A DNA stretch of 64,000 bases from Thiomicrorhabdus xiamenensis (GCF_013282625.1 NZ_CP054020.1:868001-932000), one strand, 5' to 3'; shown: positions 44,264 to 54,440, numbered from the stretch's first letter. The notes: generated by a model from the letters alone, not told the origin. Made by a program: numbers and translations.

Positions 44264-44482
44264 TTAAGCAGAGATCGAGTAGGTGTTACCCGAACGTTTG
44301 CATTTTAAAACCAGTTGCTTCTGCATGTCTGCTTTGATGAGGTTGACCGGTTTTAAACTCAGTTCACCACCTGCTTTTTCGACCGCCTGCACCAGTTTTG
44401 CAGAGCTTGGGCGTTCAATAAAACCGGCATGGATTTCATCAATGACTGAAAAGTTTTCAATATTTTGTTTTGTTACTTTCAT
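44264..44482 (-). CDS. small hypothetical protein
   Basis: A 72-residue basic protein, MKVTKQNIENFSVIDEIHAG, with no membrane segment; the C-terminal half reads MQKQLVLKCKRSGNTYSI. Unrecognised. A terminator-like hairpin directly follows it. Confidence 0.5.
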   Translation of the reverse strand: MKVTKQNIENFSVIDEIHAGFIERPSSAKLVQAVEKAGGELSLKPVNLIKADMQKQLVLKCKRSGNTYSISA

Positions 44483-44686
44483 TTGTTTATTCCCAATTTG
44501 TAGCCGAGAAATTTAAAAACCTAGTAAAGCTGTATGTTTTTTAGGATTTTCACGATTATAGCGAGAGCGAAATTAAAATTCACTTAGTGATTTTACTTAG
44601 GTGACATAAGTAGCGTTTTTAATAGGAGGAGAGTTTCCGGGTCTGATTGCGTCGGAAGCTTGATATGAGAAGTCTCAAAGAATAAG

Positions 44687-44717
44687 CCGAAGTTCCCGTT
44701 CATCAAGGGAACTTCGG
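44687..44717 (-). terminator. hairpin after the two-span membrane protein gene
   Basis: CCGAAGTTCCC (44687-44697) pairs perfectly with GGGAACTTCGG (44707-44717), 11 bp past the stop at 44728. The following minus-strand sequence is T-rich (CTTATTCTTT). Confidence 0.65.
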
Positions 44718-44727
44718 AACCTTGTCT

Positions 44728-44955
44728 CTAATCACTCAATAACTGGTAGCGATAGGTTTCTGCCGCTAAACGACAACCTCCTGCAAGTAAGGAAACCGAC
44801 CAGGCACTGATGGCGCTCAAAGCAATCAGTGCGATACCTTGCATTAAGTCCTGCGTAATCAAGGTATGAACACCAAACAAAAACAGCCCTAGTACACTCA
44901 AACTGCCGAAATATTTGATAAAACGCCCAAGCTTAAAAAAGAACGATGCGGTCAT
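44728..44955 (-). CDS. small two-span membrane protein
   Basis: A 75-residue protein with two hydrophobic segments (about 15-32 and 36-58, the latter GIALIALSAISAWSVSLL). Unrecognised. It is followed by a strong hairpin, so it is a separate transcript from the permease gene upstream. Inner-membrane location is likely. Confidence 0.55.
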   Translation of the reverse strand: MTASFFFKLGRFIKYFGSLSVLGLFLFGVHTLITQDLMQGIALIALSAISAWSVSLLAGGCRLAAETYRYQLLSD

Positions 44956-45059
44956 GACGTTTCTCCTCAGTTATTCTGTAAAGTAAATTTACTATACCAG
45001 ACTCATTTAATTGAGTAATAACGATCTGCAATTTGAGCCATTTGCCGTGTTTACGGTTT

Positions 45060-47540
45060 TTAAGAGGTTAGGTGACGCTTTAACTGATTGGCGGACATTT
45101 TCAGATACGGCTTTTGCGAAAACCAACCGACTGCAAACAAAATGCCGATACTGAGAATAAAAGTTCCCAGCCAGAGCGGCCACGAGAATTGCGGGGAGGT
45201 TTCCAGAAGCTGATAGCCGACCAGAAAACTGACCAGCTGGGCAAAGCTGGCGGCGAGTATCCCCGAAAGCAGGCCGAGCAGAATAAATTCCGTTAATCCG
45301 ATCAGTCGTATCTGACGGTTAGTCGCCCCGATTGTACGCAGCAGCAGCCAGGTTTGGATTCGAGCCTCCTGACTGGCGAGCGTTGCACTGAAAAGTACGG
45401 CAATACTGGCGATCAGGGTAAACAGGAACAGGGCGCTGACGCCGCTGGCAGCCTGCTGCATAATTTGCCGGATCTGCTGAATGATTTGTTCGACGTCAAT
45501 CAACAAAGCGCCGGAAGCCTGTTGCGCCATCTGTTGCGTAAGCGTGCCGGTTATCTGCTTGTTGTCGATATACAGACTGCTGATATAACTGATATTGAGA
45601 GGCACCGATGGATCGGGCTCGACAATAAAGAAGAAGTTCAGGCGGAAGCTCTGCCAGTTTACTTTTCTGAGGGAGCGAACCTGATAGGTTTTGGTTGTAC
45701 CGGCAAAATTGAAAGTCAGTTGGTCGCCGATCTGAATCCCGAAAAGTTGAGCGATTTCCTCTTCGACCGAAACGCCGAGTCCCTGATGTTTTTCTTTTTC
45801 CAGCTGCCGAGTGATCTGGTTGTAAGGTGGCAGTTGATCGGTAACGGCGATATTCGCTTCCCTCTGCAGTAAGCGTTTGGCTCTTTGAGTCGCCATTGTA
45901 GATGGATCCAGATCAACGGAATTACGCTGCAACAGACGACCGCGAGCCATAGGTACGAAATCCGGCTGTAGTGCCTGTTCATCGAAAAGAGATGCGACGG
46001 TGTCCAGCTGATATGGTTGAACATTAACAACAAAAGTATTCGGGGTTTGCTCTGGCAGGCTTTGTTGCCAGGCATTAAGCAGGTCCTGGCGGACAAAGGT
46101 CATCAGCATCAGGACAAACAGAACCAGACCGATTGAAATCAGTTGAATTTTGATCAGTTCAGGCTGTTTCAGAATACCGGCAATACTGATGCGCAGCCAG
46201 CCGCGGGTTTGTGCATGACTTTTTTTCAAAACCGACAGCAGAAGAGTGGCGCTCAGATAGAAGGTCACACTTAAAGCGATGCCGACCAGGCAGACCCACA
46301 GAAGAAATTCCAGTTGCACAATCATGCCGATCAGCACCAGAATCAGGATAAAAGAGACAAACCAGTGGGCGACCGAGGTTTTTTGACTGACGCTCTTGAA
46401 GACCTGTAACGGAGACGTGCCCATCGCTTCCTGAAAGGCTTGCCAGGCGAAACTCCAAAGCACCAGTATGCCGCTGATAAACCCTAGCGCCAGCGGCGAG
46501 AATAGCGGAGCGGAAACATAGGGGGTAAACAGAGATTCAAGCCATGGAATAATCAGTTGAATCAGCACTAAGCCCAGGATGAGGCCGAGCAAACTGCTGC
46601 TGATGCCGATCCATAGAAATTGCCAGGCAAACAGGCGTCTGAGTTGACGATCTTCGCCACCGAAAGCGCGCAGTAGAGCCAGACTGCTGCGCCAGCGGCT
46701 CAAATAGAAACGACTGGCGATCAGAATGCTAAGACCGGCGACAAAGACGGCCGAGAGCGCTGCCAGATCGAGAAACAGCCAGGCGCGGTCGAGGGTTTTT
46801 TCAAGATCCTCGGAAGGCGCTTTGGCGGAAATCAATTCAATAAAGGATGGATCACGATCGCGGAAATAAGCGGCGAAAGCTTCGATATTTTTCTGACTTC
46901 CGGCCAGAGCCAATTCATAAGTGACGCGGCTTCCGGGGCCGATCAGTCGAGTATCTTGCAGATCTTCCAGTAGCATTGTCACTTGAGGGGCAAATTGCGT
47001 CATCGGATTAATCAGGCTGCTTGACTGGACGCTTCCGCTGAGTCTGAAATGACGTTCTCCAAGCAGCAATTCACTTTGCTCGTTTAGCGACATCAAATCA
47101 ATCAGTTTAGGTTCGATCCAGACGGTGCCTTTCTGCAAAGCCGCAAAGGAGAGTTCGTTGCCTTGGGTAATCTGTCCGCGGAGCGGCTGTGCTTTTTCGA
47201 CCGCTCTGAGGTTGATCAGTTGGAAAACTTCCTTGGGGTTTTCGCTCAAGGCCATGGTCACCAGATTTAAACTGCGGTTGCTCTGTAAATCGAATGCTTT
47301 GGCTTGATCTTCCCATTCCTGCTCAATCGGCCGACTCGAGCGCAGAACCAGGTCGGCGCCAAGGTTATCCGCTGCTTTCTGTAGCATGCTTTGTTTAATG
47401 CTGTCGCCGAGATAGGTGATGGTGGTGACGCTGGCGCTGGCAATGGTGATCGCGATAAACAGCCATAACCAGTCGCCGTTCCGGAAACTGCGTATGAACC
47501 AGTGCCAGGCGGCCAGGCTTTCAAGCAAACGTTTTTTCAT
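45060..47540 (-). CDS. ybbP: FtsX-like ABC transporter permease (YbbP family)
   Basis: An 826-residue permease with two FtsX-type halves. There is one N-terminal span (about 20-40), a large periplasmic domain, spans around 270-420, a second periplasmic domain, and three to four spans at the C-terminus (FLFTLIASIAVLFSATLASQ, FILLGLLSGILAASFAQL). With the ATPase at 47558 and TesA it forms the conserved ybbA-ybbP-tesA group, thought to act in envelope lipid or lipoprotein handling. The start at 47540 follows GGAG by about 8 nt; the frame can extend into the upstream gene but the extension lacks support. Confidence 0.85.
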   Translation of the reverse strand: MKKRLLESLAAWHWFIRSFRNGDWLWLFIAITIASASVTTITYLGDSIKQSMLQKAADNLGADLVLRSSRPIEQEWEDQAKAFDLQSNRSLNLVTMALSENPKEVFQLINLRAVEKAQPLRGQITQGNELSFAALQKGTVWIEPKLIDLMSLNEQSELLLGERHFRLSGSVQSSSLINPMTQFAPQVTMLLEDLQDTRLIGPGSRVTYELALAGSQKNIEAFAAYFRDRDPSFIELISAKAPSEDLEKTLDRAWLFLDLAALSAVFVAGLSILIASRFYLSRWRSSLALLRAFGGEDRQLRRLFAWQFLWIGISSSLLGLILGLVLIQLIIPWLESLFTPYVSAPLFSPLALGFISGILVLWSFAWQAFQEAMGTSPLQVFKSVSQKTSVAHWFVSFILILVLIGMIVQLEFLLWVCLVGIALSVTFYLSATLLLSVLKKSHAQTRGWLRISIAGILKQPELIKIQLISIGLVLFVLMLMTFVRQDLLNAWQQSLPEQTPNTFVVNVQPYQLDTVASLFDEQALQPDFVPMARGRLLQRNSVDLDPSTMATQRAKRLLQREANIAVTDQLPPYNQITRQLEKEKHQGLGVSVEEEIAQLFGIQIGDQLTFNFAGTTKTYQVRSLRKVNWQSFRLNFFFIVEPDPSVPLNISYISSLYIDNKQITGTLTQQMAQQASGALLIDVEQIIQQIRQIMQQAASGVSALFLFTLIASIAVLFSATLASQEARIQTWLLLRTIGATNRQIRLIGLTEFILLGLLSGILAASFAQLVSFLVGYQLLETSPQFSWPLWLGTFILSIGILFAVGWFSQKPYLKMSANQLKRHLTS

Positions 47541-47557
47541 ACTCGATACTCCACCGA

Positions 47558-48256
47558 TCACTCTGCTTGCCAAGGGATTAGTGTGCCGTGCTGCAGATGC
47601 CAAAGTTGATCGCAGGATTTGGCGTAGTTCATGTCATGAGTGACCAGTATCAGGCTGGTGTCGTGCGTCTGTTTCAGATCAAACAGCAGGTTTTGTATTT
47701 GCATGGCGGTTGTCTCATCCAGGTTGCCGGTTGGTTCGTCGGCAAACAGAATCTTCGGCGTGGTTACGAAAGCGCGCGCGATGGCCACGCGTTGCTGCTC
47801 GCCGCCGGAAAGCTGAGAAGGCAGGTGGTCAGCGCGGTTGCTTAAGCCGACTTTATCGAGGGCGTCGAGTGCTTTTTCGCGGGCGAACTCAATTTGGAAG
47901 AGTTCCAGCGGCATTAAAATGTTCTCCAATGCATTCATACTCGGCAGTAACTGGAAATTCTGGAAGACAAAGCCGACTTGGCGGGCGCGGATTCGAGCGC
48001 ATTCATCTTCGGAGAGCCGGGAGATCTCTTCGCCTAGCAGGCGGATAGAACCCGAGGTCGGTTTTTCCAGTCCGGCCATAATGGAGAGCAGCGTGGATTT
48101 TCCGGAACCGGATCGCCCGACGATGGCGATGCTTTGCTGTTGTTGAACGCTGAGATTGCAGCCGTTCAGAATAGACAGGTTCTGTCCATCATTCGGGACT
48201 TGATAATGAATGTCCTGTAATTCGATAATGGGGGATGAAAAATTTTCTTGCGGCAT
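47558..48256 (-). CDS. ybbA: ABC transporter ATP-binding protein (YbbA/LolD-type)
   Basis: A 232-residue ATPase. Walker A is [20 protein letters not shown], the Q-loop lies in [16 protein letters not shown], the signature is [20 protein letters not shown] and Walker B is [14 protein letters not shown]. This is the MacB/LolD-type subfamily partnering FtsX-like permeases. It is 17 bp upstream of its permease gene and divergent from tesA. Confidence 0.92.
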   Translation of the reverse strand: MPQENFSSPIIELQDIHYQVPNDGQNLSILNGCNLSVQQQQSIAIVGRSGSGKSTLLSIMAGLEKPTSGSIRLLGEEISRLSEDECARIRARQVGFVFQNFQLLPSMNALENILMPLELFQIEFAREKALDALDKVGLSNRADHLPSQLSGGEQQRVAIARAFVTTPKILFADEPTGNLDETTAMQIQNLLFDLKQTHDTSLILVTHDMNYAKSCDQLWHLQHGTLIPWQAE

Positions 48257-48272
48257 GGAAAACCTTGATTAA

Positions 48273-48986
48273 ATGACGAATAATTCCAATAAGTTACCTG
48301 TAAAAGCAAAGAGATTTTATTATCTGCTTTTCTGCCTATGGCTAGGCTTTCATCCTAATTTACTCTGGGCGCAACAGCAAGCGCCGATCGTCGGAGAGGT
48401 CAAGCTGATTTCGCCACCGGCGACTATTCTTGTTCTCGGCGATAGCTTGAGCGCCGCCTACGGTATTGATGCCGAGTCAGGGTGGGTGAATCTGCTACGC
48501 CGAAGATTGCAAACTTCCTTTCCGGATAAAGCGCTCTCGGTGGTGAACGCCAGTATCAGCGGAGAGACCACTTCCGGCGGATTGCAGCGCCTTCCTAAAT
48601 TACTGCAGGAACACCGTCCGAGCTTGCTGATTCTTGAGTTGGGGGCGAACGATGCCTTGCGCGGACAGAATCTGCTGCAGAGTAAAGCCAATCTGGAACG
48701 AATGATTCATCTCTGTGACGCGGCGCCATCCGGTTGTCAGACGATGCTGTTGGGGATTCGTCTGCCGACCAATTACGGCCCGGCCTACGAGCGACTTCTG
48801 ATGAAGGTGTACCGTGATCTGGCGCAGCAGTATAAGCTTAATTTTGACCCTTTCTTTCTGCAAGGGGTGGCTTTGGATCCGGACTTGATGCAGGACGATG
48901 CGTTACATCCCAACGAACAGGGGCAGTCTCCGATTCTAGAACGTCTCTGGCCGCTGGTGGAGCGCTATTTTTCAACTACATCGTAA
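48273..48986 (+). CDS. tesA: arylesterase / acyl-CoA thioesterase I (TesA, SGNH hydrolase)
   Basis: A 237-residue periplasmic hydrolase. An N-terminal signal segment (YYLLFCLWLGFHPNLLWA) precedes the SGNH blocks: ILVLGDSLSAAYGI (Ser58), ASISGETTSGG, LILELGANDALRG and DDALHPNEQGQ (Asp-x-x-His). TesA-type enzymes hydrolyse acyl-CoA and aryl esters and lysophospholipids. Divergent from the ABC genes with 16 bp between start codons. Confidence 0.93.
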   Translation: MTNNSNKLPVKAKRFYYLLFCLWLGFHPNLLWAQQQAPIVGEVKLISPPATILVLGDSLSAAYGIDAESGWVNLLRRRLQTSFPDKALSVVNASISGETTSGGLQRLPKLLQEHRPSLLILELGANDALRGQNLLQSKANLERMIHLCDAAPSGCQTMLLGIRLPTNYGPAYERLLMKVYRDLAQQYKLNFDPFFLQGVALDPDLMQDDALHPNEQGQSPILERLWPLVERYFSTTS

Positions 48987-49081
48987 ATTTATAACGATAC
49001 CAGTCAATTTTATGGCCTTTTTACGCACTCTTTACAGGGGTTCTGCTATATTCTCTGCATTGTTGAGTTGAGGGCCCCTTC

Positions 49082-49915
49082 ATGCAAGAGCAGTTACGTG
49101 CCGCTTTGAATGCTATCCGCGGTATAAAAATTCCGGAATTTCCACAGGAAGTGATTGAGCTGGAACGAGAGATCAACAGTGCGCTGTCGAATACGCAAAG
49201 AATTGTTGAGATTCTTGAGCAGAACGTCACACTCTCTGGAGAGGTCATGCGTCTGGTAAACTCGCCGGTGATCAAACTCAGAGAACCGGTGAACGGCATT
49301 CGCGAAGCGGTGTTTGCAATGGGGTTGGATAACCTCTACAACCTGGTCGTGGCCGCCGCGTTCCAACGTCTTTTTAGCAGTCGGGGACTGCATCGCGATA
49401 TTCTTGATCACAGTGTCGATGTCGCTTTCTGTATGGCGTATCTGACCGAATTTGTGCATGGTGTGACTCGTGATCAGGCGTATATGCTGGGACTGTTTCA
49501 TAATGCCGGTTCTCTGATGCTGACGGCCAAGGATGAAGAGGCTTATGACGCGCTGTTTCGTGCCAGTCTGGCCAACCCTTTTTCAGTTATGCTCAAAGAG
49601 CGTGAAATTATGGGGGCGGATCATTGTATGGTTGGTGTGCTGGTCGCCAAAAAATGGCAGCTTCCGACGGCAATGATCAACGCTATTATGTTGCATCACA
49701 CGCAACGTCCGGGAAATATCAGTAATGAAGAAGTGCGTCTGATGGTCGCCATGTTGCAGCTGTCAAATGCCGTTGTGGCGGAAATTTCATTGGGGGCCTA
49801 TCGCGGCGAAGAGATGCGTCTGATGGAAAAAACGGCCATGGAAGAATTGATGCTGGATGAAGACGTCGTTGCTGAATTGAGAGCCAATCTGATTACTTAC
49901 AACCAGAAACTGTAG
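49082..49915 (+). CDS. HDOD-domain signalling protein, second copy
   Basis: A 277-residue single-domain HDOD protein. Typical elements are IPEFPQEVIELEREINSA, EQNVTLSGEVMRLVNSPVIK, the helix MAYLTEFVHGVTRDQAYMLG with GLFHNAG, and MLHHTQRP. It lacks a metal-binding HD pair, so it is probably non-catalytic. A terminator at 49944-49973 follows. The ligand or partner is unknown. Confidence 0.83.
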   Translation: MQEQLRAALNAIRGIKIPEFPQEVIELEREINSALSNTQRIVEILEQNVTLSGEVMRLVNSPVIKLREPVNGIREAVFAMGLDNLYNLVVAAAFQRLFSSRGLHRDILDHSVDVAFCMAYLTEFVHGVTRDQAYMLGLFHNAGSLMLTAKDEEAYDALFRASLANPFSVMLKEREIMGADHCMVGVLVAKKWQLPTAMINAIMLHHTQRPGNISNEEVRLMVAMLQLSNAVVAEISLGAYRGEEMRLMEKTAMEELMLDEDVVAELRANLITYNQKL

Positions 49916-49943
49916 ACGGTCTGTTTTGGTAAGAGACCGGAAA

Positions 49944-49973
49944 AAAGAAAAGCCGCATAATGCGGCTTTTTTG
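49944..49973. terminator. bidirectional terminator
   Basis: AGCCGCA (49951-49957), loop TAA, TGCGGCT (49961-49967), with A-rich upstream and T6 downstream. It ends the HDOD gene and also lies 12 bp past the lon stop. Confidence 0.85.
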
Positions 49974-49984
49974 TTGTCATGGAA

Positions 49985-52663
49985 TCAGTGGTGGGTACTG
50001 AGCTCGATTTCCGACTCTTTTTGCGCCAGGTAGGTTTTCAGCGCATTGGATTTCGAGCGGATATTGAAGGTCAGACGGGCCACCTCGTCGAACTGCTTGG
50101 CAAAGTGGACATTCATCCCTTCACGCAGATAGTCCGGCAGTTCCAGATAGTCTTTACGGTTGTCCTCCGGCAGAATCAGTTCTTTTATACCGAGGCGCCG
50201 CGCCGCGATGACTTTTTCGCGAATGCCGCCGACCGGCAAAACCTGACCGGTCAGACTCAGTTCACCGGTCATGGCGAGCGGCGTTTTGACCGATTCGTTA
50301 CGTGCCAGAGACAGCAGGGCAGTTGCCATGGTAATCCCGGCACTCGGTCCGTCTTTCGGCGTCGCACCGTCCGGAACATGCAGGTGGACAAAGGCCTTGT
50401 CGAAGAATTCCGGATCGGCTTTGTATTTTTCCAAATTGGAGCTGATAAAGCTGTAGGCGATTCCGGCGGACTCCTGCATGACATCACCCAGCTGTCCGGA
50501 CAGTTTGAAACCGCGATTATGGGTGTGTACCCGACTGGCCTCAATCGTCAGGGTTGCTCCGCCCATCGATGTCCAGGCCAAGCCGGTGACCGTACCGATC
50601 TGCTGATTGATTTTTTCCGGATGAAAGCGCGGCTGACCAAGCATCTGCTCCAGTTCATTGACATGGATTTTGGTTTCCTGCAATTCCCCGGTCACGAACT
50701 TGATTGCCAGTTTGCGTACCAGTTTCGCCAGCTGTTTTTTCAGATTACGAACTCCGGATTCACGCGCATAGCCTTCGATCACATGACGGATCGCCGGCGC
50801 GGTAATCTGCACCTGATCTTTATTCAGTCCGGATTCTTCCAGCAGTTGCGGCCATAAGTGATGTTTGGCGATCTGCATTTTCTCTTCGGTGATGTATCCC
50901 GATAGGCGGATTACCTCCATTCGATCAAGTAAAGGCCCCGGAATGGAATCCAGAGTATTGGCGGTACAGACAAACAGCGCTTTGGATAGGTCGAAACGCA
51001 GATCCATAAAGTGATCCATGAACTCCTGATTCTGCTCCGGATCCAATACCTCAAGCAGGGCGGAAGCCGGATCGCCGTGATAGGACGCGCCGATCTTGTC
51101 GATTTCATCGAGCATAATCACCGGATTGGCGGTTTCGCAGTCTTTCAACGCCTGAATGAATTTCCCCGGCATGGCACCGATGTAGGTACGTCTGTGTCCT
51201 TTGATTTCGGCTTCGTCGCGCATTCCGCCGACCGAAAAACGATAAAACTTGCGATCCAGTGCCTCGGCAATGGATTTACCGATTGACGTTTTACCGACGC
51301 CCGGAGGCCCGACCAGACAGATAATCGAACCGGAAACCTCGCCTTTCAGTGCACCGACGGCCAGAAATTCGAGGATGCGGTCTTTAACGTCTTCCAAACC
51401 GTCATGTTTTTTATCGAGGATCTTGCGCGCCCGTTTCAGGTCGAGATTGTCATCGCTGTATTGACCCCAAGGCAATTGGGTAAGCCAATCCAGCCAGTTG
51501 CGGGCGACATTGTATTCCGGCGACTGCGGGTCCAGACTGCTTAATTTATTGAGTTCCTCTTCGGCTTTTTTCATCGCCTCTTCGGAAAGCGCCAATTTCT
51601 CGATACGGTCTTCAAAGCGGTCACGATCCATTGTCTGGTCGTCTTTGACGATGCCCAGTTCTTTCTGAATTTCCTTGAGCTGTTGGCGTAGGAAGAAGTC
51701 CCGCTGATGTTCGGAAAGGGTTTCCTCGACGCGTTCACGAATATTGAACTGCAGTTTGGTGACTTCCTGTTCGTGCTTTAGCAGGGCCAGCACTTGCTCC
51801 AGACGCTGTTCGAGGTCGAAGGTCTCCAAAACTTCCTGAAGCTTATCGTTTTCGGCCGTCGTCAAACTGGCCGCAAAGTCGGCCAACCGGGACGGTTCGG
51901 TAGCACTGTAACGATTAAGGAAATACTTCAATTCTTCACTGTACAGCGGATTCAGAGGAAGCAGGTCGCGGAAGGCGTTCATAATCGCCATGCCGTGCGC
52001 TTTCAGAACATCGTCGGAACAGGTGATAATGTCCTGAGGATAACTGACAACGGCTCGATAAGGCGCTTTTCCGGATACCCAGAAGTCGACCTGGAAACGG
52101 CAGATCCCTTCGGCCACCAGCTGGATATAGTCTTCGCGGATTTTCGGGTTGCGGATTCGCACCAGAGTTCCGACTGAACTGAAATCGTCGGTCGGTGTTT
52201 TATCATGCTCTTCGTGATCGACATAGATCAGGCCGATGTACTGACATTTACGTTCCTGAATGGCTTCGAAAGTCTCTTCCCACATTTCGCGCGACAGCAG
52301 AACCGGAAGCTGCTGGCCAGGAAAAAACGGGCGTTCTTTCACCGGCAGCAGGTAAATTTCATTCGGAAAAGTCAGATCCGGTTTGGCAAGCTGTCCGAAA
52401 ATAGGCTTGTCGGAACCGCCTTCGGCATTTTCTTTAGCCTGAGTCAGAATGTCGATCAGGTTTTCGGCAAGCTCCGGGCCTGCAGAAGCTGAATTATCGT
52501 TTTCCACTTCGATAATGACCGGTTCGCGATTCGGCGTGTTTTCCTGCGAGGCGCTGTGTTCATGCGTCTGTAACGATTCATCGGAGATCGCCTCCGATAT
52601 CGGCTCGTTCTTTTGAACGCTTTCGTTGTCAGTGGTTTCCAGTAAATCTTGCTTATCGCTCAT
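49985..52663 (-). CDS. lon: ATP-dependent Lon protease
   Basis: An 892-residue LonA-type protease. An acidic Asn/Glu/Ser-rich N-terminal extension of about 90 residues precedes the substrate-binding domain (LPVKERPFFPGQQLPVLL) and a long coiled coil. The AAA+ module has Walker A VGPPGVGKTSIGKSIA and Walker B VIMLDEIDKI. The protease domain has catalytic Ser in KDGPSAGITMATALL and Lys in GGIREKVIAARR. It degrades damaged and regulatory proteins. I start it at 52663 (MSDKQDLL); the frame could extend to 52726, but that would overlap the divergent mogA region more. About 100 residues longer than E. coli Lon. Confidence 0.93.
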   Translation of the reverse strand: MSDKQDLLETTDNESVQKNEPISEAISDESLQTHEHSASQENTPNREPVIIEVENDNSASAGPELAENLIDILTQAKENAEGGSDKPIFGQLAKPDLTFPNEIYLLPVKERPFFPGQQLPVLLSREMWEETFEAIQERKCQYIGLIYVDHEEHDKTPTDDFSSVGTLVRIRNPKIREDYIQLVAEGICRFQVDFWVSGKAPYRAVVSYPQDIITCSDDVLKAHGMAIMNAFRDLLPLNPLYSEELKYFLNRYSATEPSRLADFAASLTTAENDKLQEVLETFDLEQRLEQVLALLKHEQEVTKLQFNIRERVEETLSEHQRDFFLRQQLKEIQKELGIVKDDQTMDRDRFEDRIEKLALSEEAMKKAEEELNKLSSLDPQSPEYNVARNWLDWLTQLPWGQYSDDNLDLKRARKILDKKHDGLEDVKDRILEFLAVGALKGEVSGSIICLVGPPGVGKTSIGKSIAEALDRKFYRFSVGGMRDEAEIKGHRRTYIGAMPGKFIQALKDCETANPVIMLDEIDKIGASYHGDPASALLEVLDPEQNQEFMDHFMDLRFDLSKALFVCTANTLDSIPGPLLDRMEVIRLSGYITEEKMQIAKHHLWPQLLEESGLNKDQVQITAPAIRHVIEGYARESGVRNLKKQLAKLVRKLAIKFVTGELQETKIHVNELEQMLGQPRFHPEKINQQIGTVTGLAWTSMGGATLTIEASRVHTHNRGFKLSGQLGDVMQESAGIAYSFISSNLEKYKADPEFFDKAFVHLHVPDGATPKDGPSAGITMATALLSLARNESVKTPLAMTGELSLTGQVLPVGGIREKVIAARRLGIKELILPEDNRKDYLELPDYLREGMNVHFAKQFDEVARLTFNIRSKSNALKTYLAQKESEIELSTHH

Positions 52664-52786
52664 AGCTTTTGATTTTGCCTTGTATATTTGCCTGCTCAAG
52701 ATGCAAGCTGTTTTCAGGTAATTCATAGAATACGGTATGATATGGGGCTGAAATTTTGGAATTCAAGAGAAGTTCAAAGGAAATTG

Positions 52787-53338
52787 ATGGAAAATTCAGC
52801 AATTAAAATCGGATTTATTACCGTATCGGATCGCGCCTCTCGCGGCGAGTATGAAGATCTCGGCGGACCAGCCATGCAGGAATGGATTGCGAAGGCGTTG
52901 ACCAGCGAATGGCAGCCGGTTGCACGGGTGATTGAGGACGAACAGACTTTAATCGAAAGTACGCTCAAAGAGCTGGCGGATCAAGAAGGCTGCTGTCTGA
53001 TTCTGACCACCGGCGGAACCGGTCCGGCAAAGCGCGATGTTACGCCGGAAGCGACCGAAGCGGTGTGCGATAAAATTTTGGATGGCTTTGCCGAACAGAT
53101 GCGGGCGGTTTCACTGCAGTATGTGCCAACGGCGATTCTGTCGCGCCAGATTGCCGGTATCCGCGGCGAGAGTCTGATTATCAATCTGCCGGGCAAGCCT
53201 TCGGCGATCGGTGAATGTCTGGAAGCGGTTTTCCCGGCTGTGCCGTATTGCGTCGACCTGATTGACGGACCTTATTTGGAAACCGACGAAAGTTTTGTTA
53301 AAGCTTTCCGTCCGAAACACGCCAAGAAAAAAGCATAA
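52787..53338 (+). CDS. mog: molybdopterin adenylyltransferase (MogA/MoaB-like)
   Basis: A 183-residue MoCF-fold enzyme. It begins IKIGFITVSDRASRGEYEDL, with LILTTGGTGPAKRDVTPEAT (the GGTG motif), then LPGKPSAIGECLEAVFPAVP. MogA adenylylates molybdopterin before molybdate insertion in molybdenum cofactor synthesis. The start at 52787 follows AAGGA by 6 nt. It is 7 bp from prmB and may share its transcript. The MoaB assignment cannot be excluded by sequence alone. Confidence 0.9.
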   Translation: MENSAIKIGFITVSDRASRGEYEDLGGPAMQEWIAKALTSEWQPVARVIEDEQTLIESTLKELADQEGCCLILTTGGTGPAKRDVTPEATEAVCDKILDGFAEQMRAVSLQYVPTAILSRQIAGIRGESLIINLPGKPSAIGECLEAVFPAVPYCVDLIDGPYLETDESFVKAFRPKHAKKKA

Positions 53339-53345
53339 GTAGGGG

Positions 53346-54287
53346 ATGACCGTGACCAATTTTAACTATCAGTATGACGGCCTGGAAAATGTGATCGATT
53401 TCGTGCGCTGGGGCGGTAGCCTGTTCCGCAAGAATGATCTGTTTTTTGGTCACGGTACCGATAACGCTTTCGATGAAGCCAAAGTTCTGGTGTTTTATGT
53501 CCTGCAGCTTCCGCAACATATTCCGGATAATTACTGGACTGCCCGTCTGACACATGCCGAAAAAGAAGACGTCGTCGAGCTTTTCCGTCGCCGTATCGAG
53601 ACCCGTCAGCCGGCTGCCTATCTGACCGGCGAAGCGTGGTTTGCCGGTTTGCGTTTTATTGTTTCCGATGCGACTCTGGTGCCGCGTTCCCCGATCGCCG
53701 AACTGATCGAAAACCGCTATGCGCCGTGGGTGGATGCGGATTCGGTAACGAATGTTCTGGATATGTGTACCGGAAGCGGCTGTATCGGGATCGCATCGCT
53801 AAAAGCTTTCCCGAATGCAGAGGTCGATCTGGTAGACATCTCCTCCGAGGCTTTGCAGATCGCGCAACAGAATGTCGAACTGTATCACCTTGAAGGGGTG
53901 GCGCATCCGATTCAGTCGGATCTTTTCAGTGCTTTGCAAGGAAAGCAGTATGATCTGATCGTTTCCAATCCGCCGTATGTTGATGAGATTGAAATGGATC
54001 ACCTGCCGGAAGAGTTTCAAAGAGAGCCGGCATTAGGTCTGGCTGCCGGTAAGGACGGTCTGGATCTGGTCCGGAAAATCCTTCTTGAGGCGCCGAAGTA
54101 TCTTAAAGATGATGGCGTGCTGATTGTTGAAGTCGGGGTTTCGCAATATTATCTGCAACAGGAGTACCCGGAACTGCCGTTCTACTGGTTTGAGTTCGAG
54201 AACGGTGGCGAAGGAGTGTTTGCGATTCAGAAATCGGAGTTGGAACTGTTTGCCGACGAGATTGCCGCACGCGTCAACCCTGCCTGA
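53346..54287 (+). CDS. prmB: ribosomal protein L3 N5-glutamine methyltransferase
   Basis: A 313-residue class I methyltransferase. The N-terminal helical domain has RRRIETRQPAAYLTGEAWF, motif I is VLDMCTGSGCIGIASLKAF, and the catalytic NPPY lies in LIVSNPPYVDEIEMDHLPEE, then EFQREPALGLAAGKDGLDLV. PrmB methylates Gln150 of L3. The downstream P-x-x-E-[FY] pattern distinguishes it from PrmC by the phrase EIEMDHLPEEFQ, which is PrmB-like. Confidence 0.92.
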   Translation: MTVTNFNYQYDGLENVIDFVRWGGSLFRKNDLFFGHGTDNAFDEAKVLVFYVLQLPQHIPDNYWTARLTHAEKEDVVELFRRRIETRQPAAYLTGEAWFAGLRFIVSDATLVPRSPIAELIENRYAPWVDADSVTNVLDMCTGSGCIGIASLKAFPNAEVDLVDISSEALQIAQQNVELYHLEGVAHPIQSDLFSALQGKQYDLIVSNPPYVDEIEMDHLPEEFQREPALGLAAGKDGLDLVRKILLEAPKYLKDDGVLIVEVGVSQYYLQQEYPELPFYWFEFENGGEGVFAIQKSELELFADEIAARVNPA

Positions 54288-54440
54288 TTGAGTAGTCAGG
54301 TGTTTGATCATCGGCGATTGAGCGCGATTTATTGGCATGTTTATCGCTTGTTTCTTCAGGGCGGCGGGTCGGTGAATTGATAAATTGCCGCAATTGCCGG
54401 TCTTTTGACATTTTTATTCATGATGGTTTACGAGCGTTCT

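Noticed and set aside
49979-50857. 292-residue plus-strand frame
   Set aside because: Antisense shadow of the Lon protease domain.
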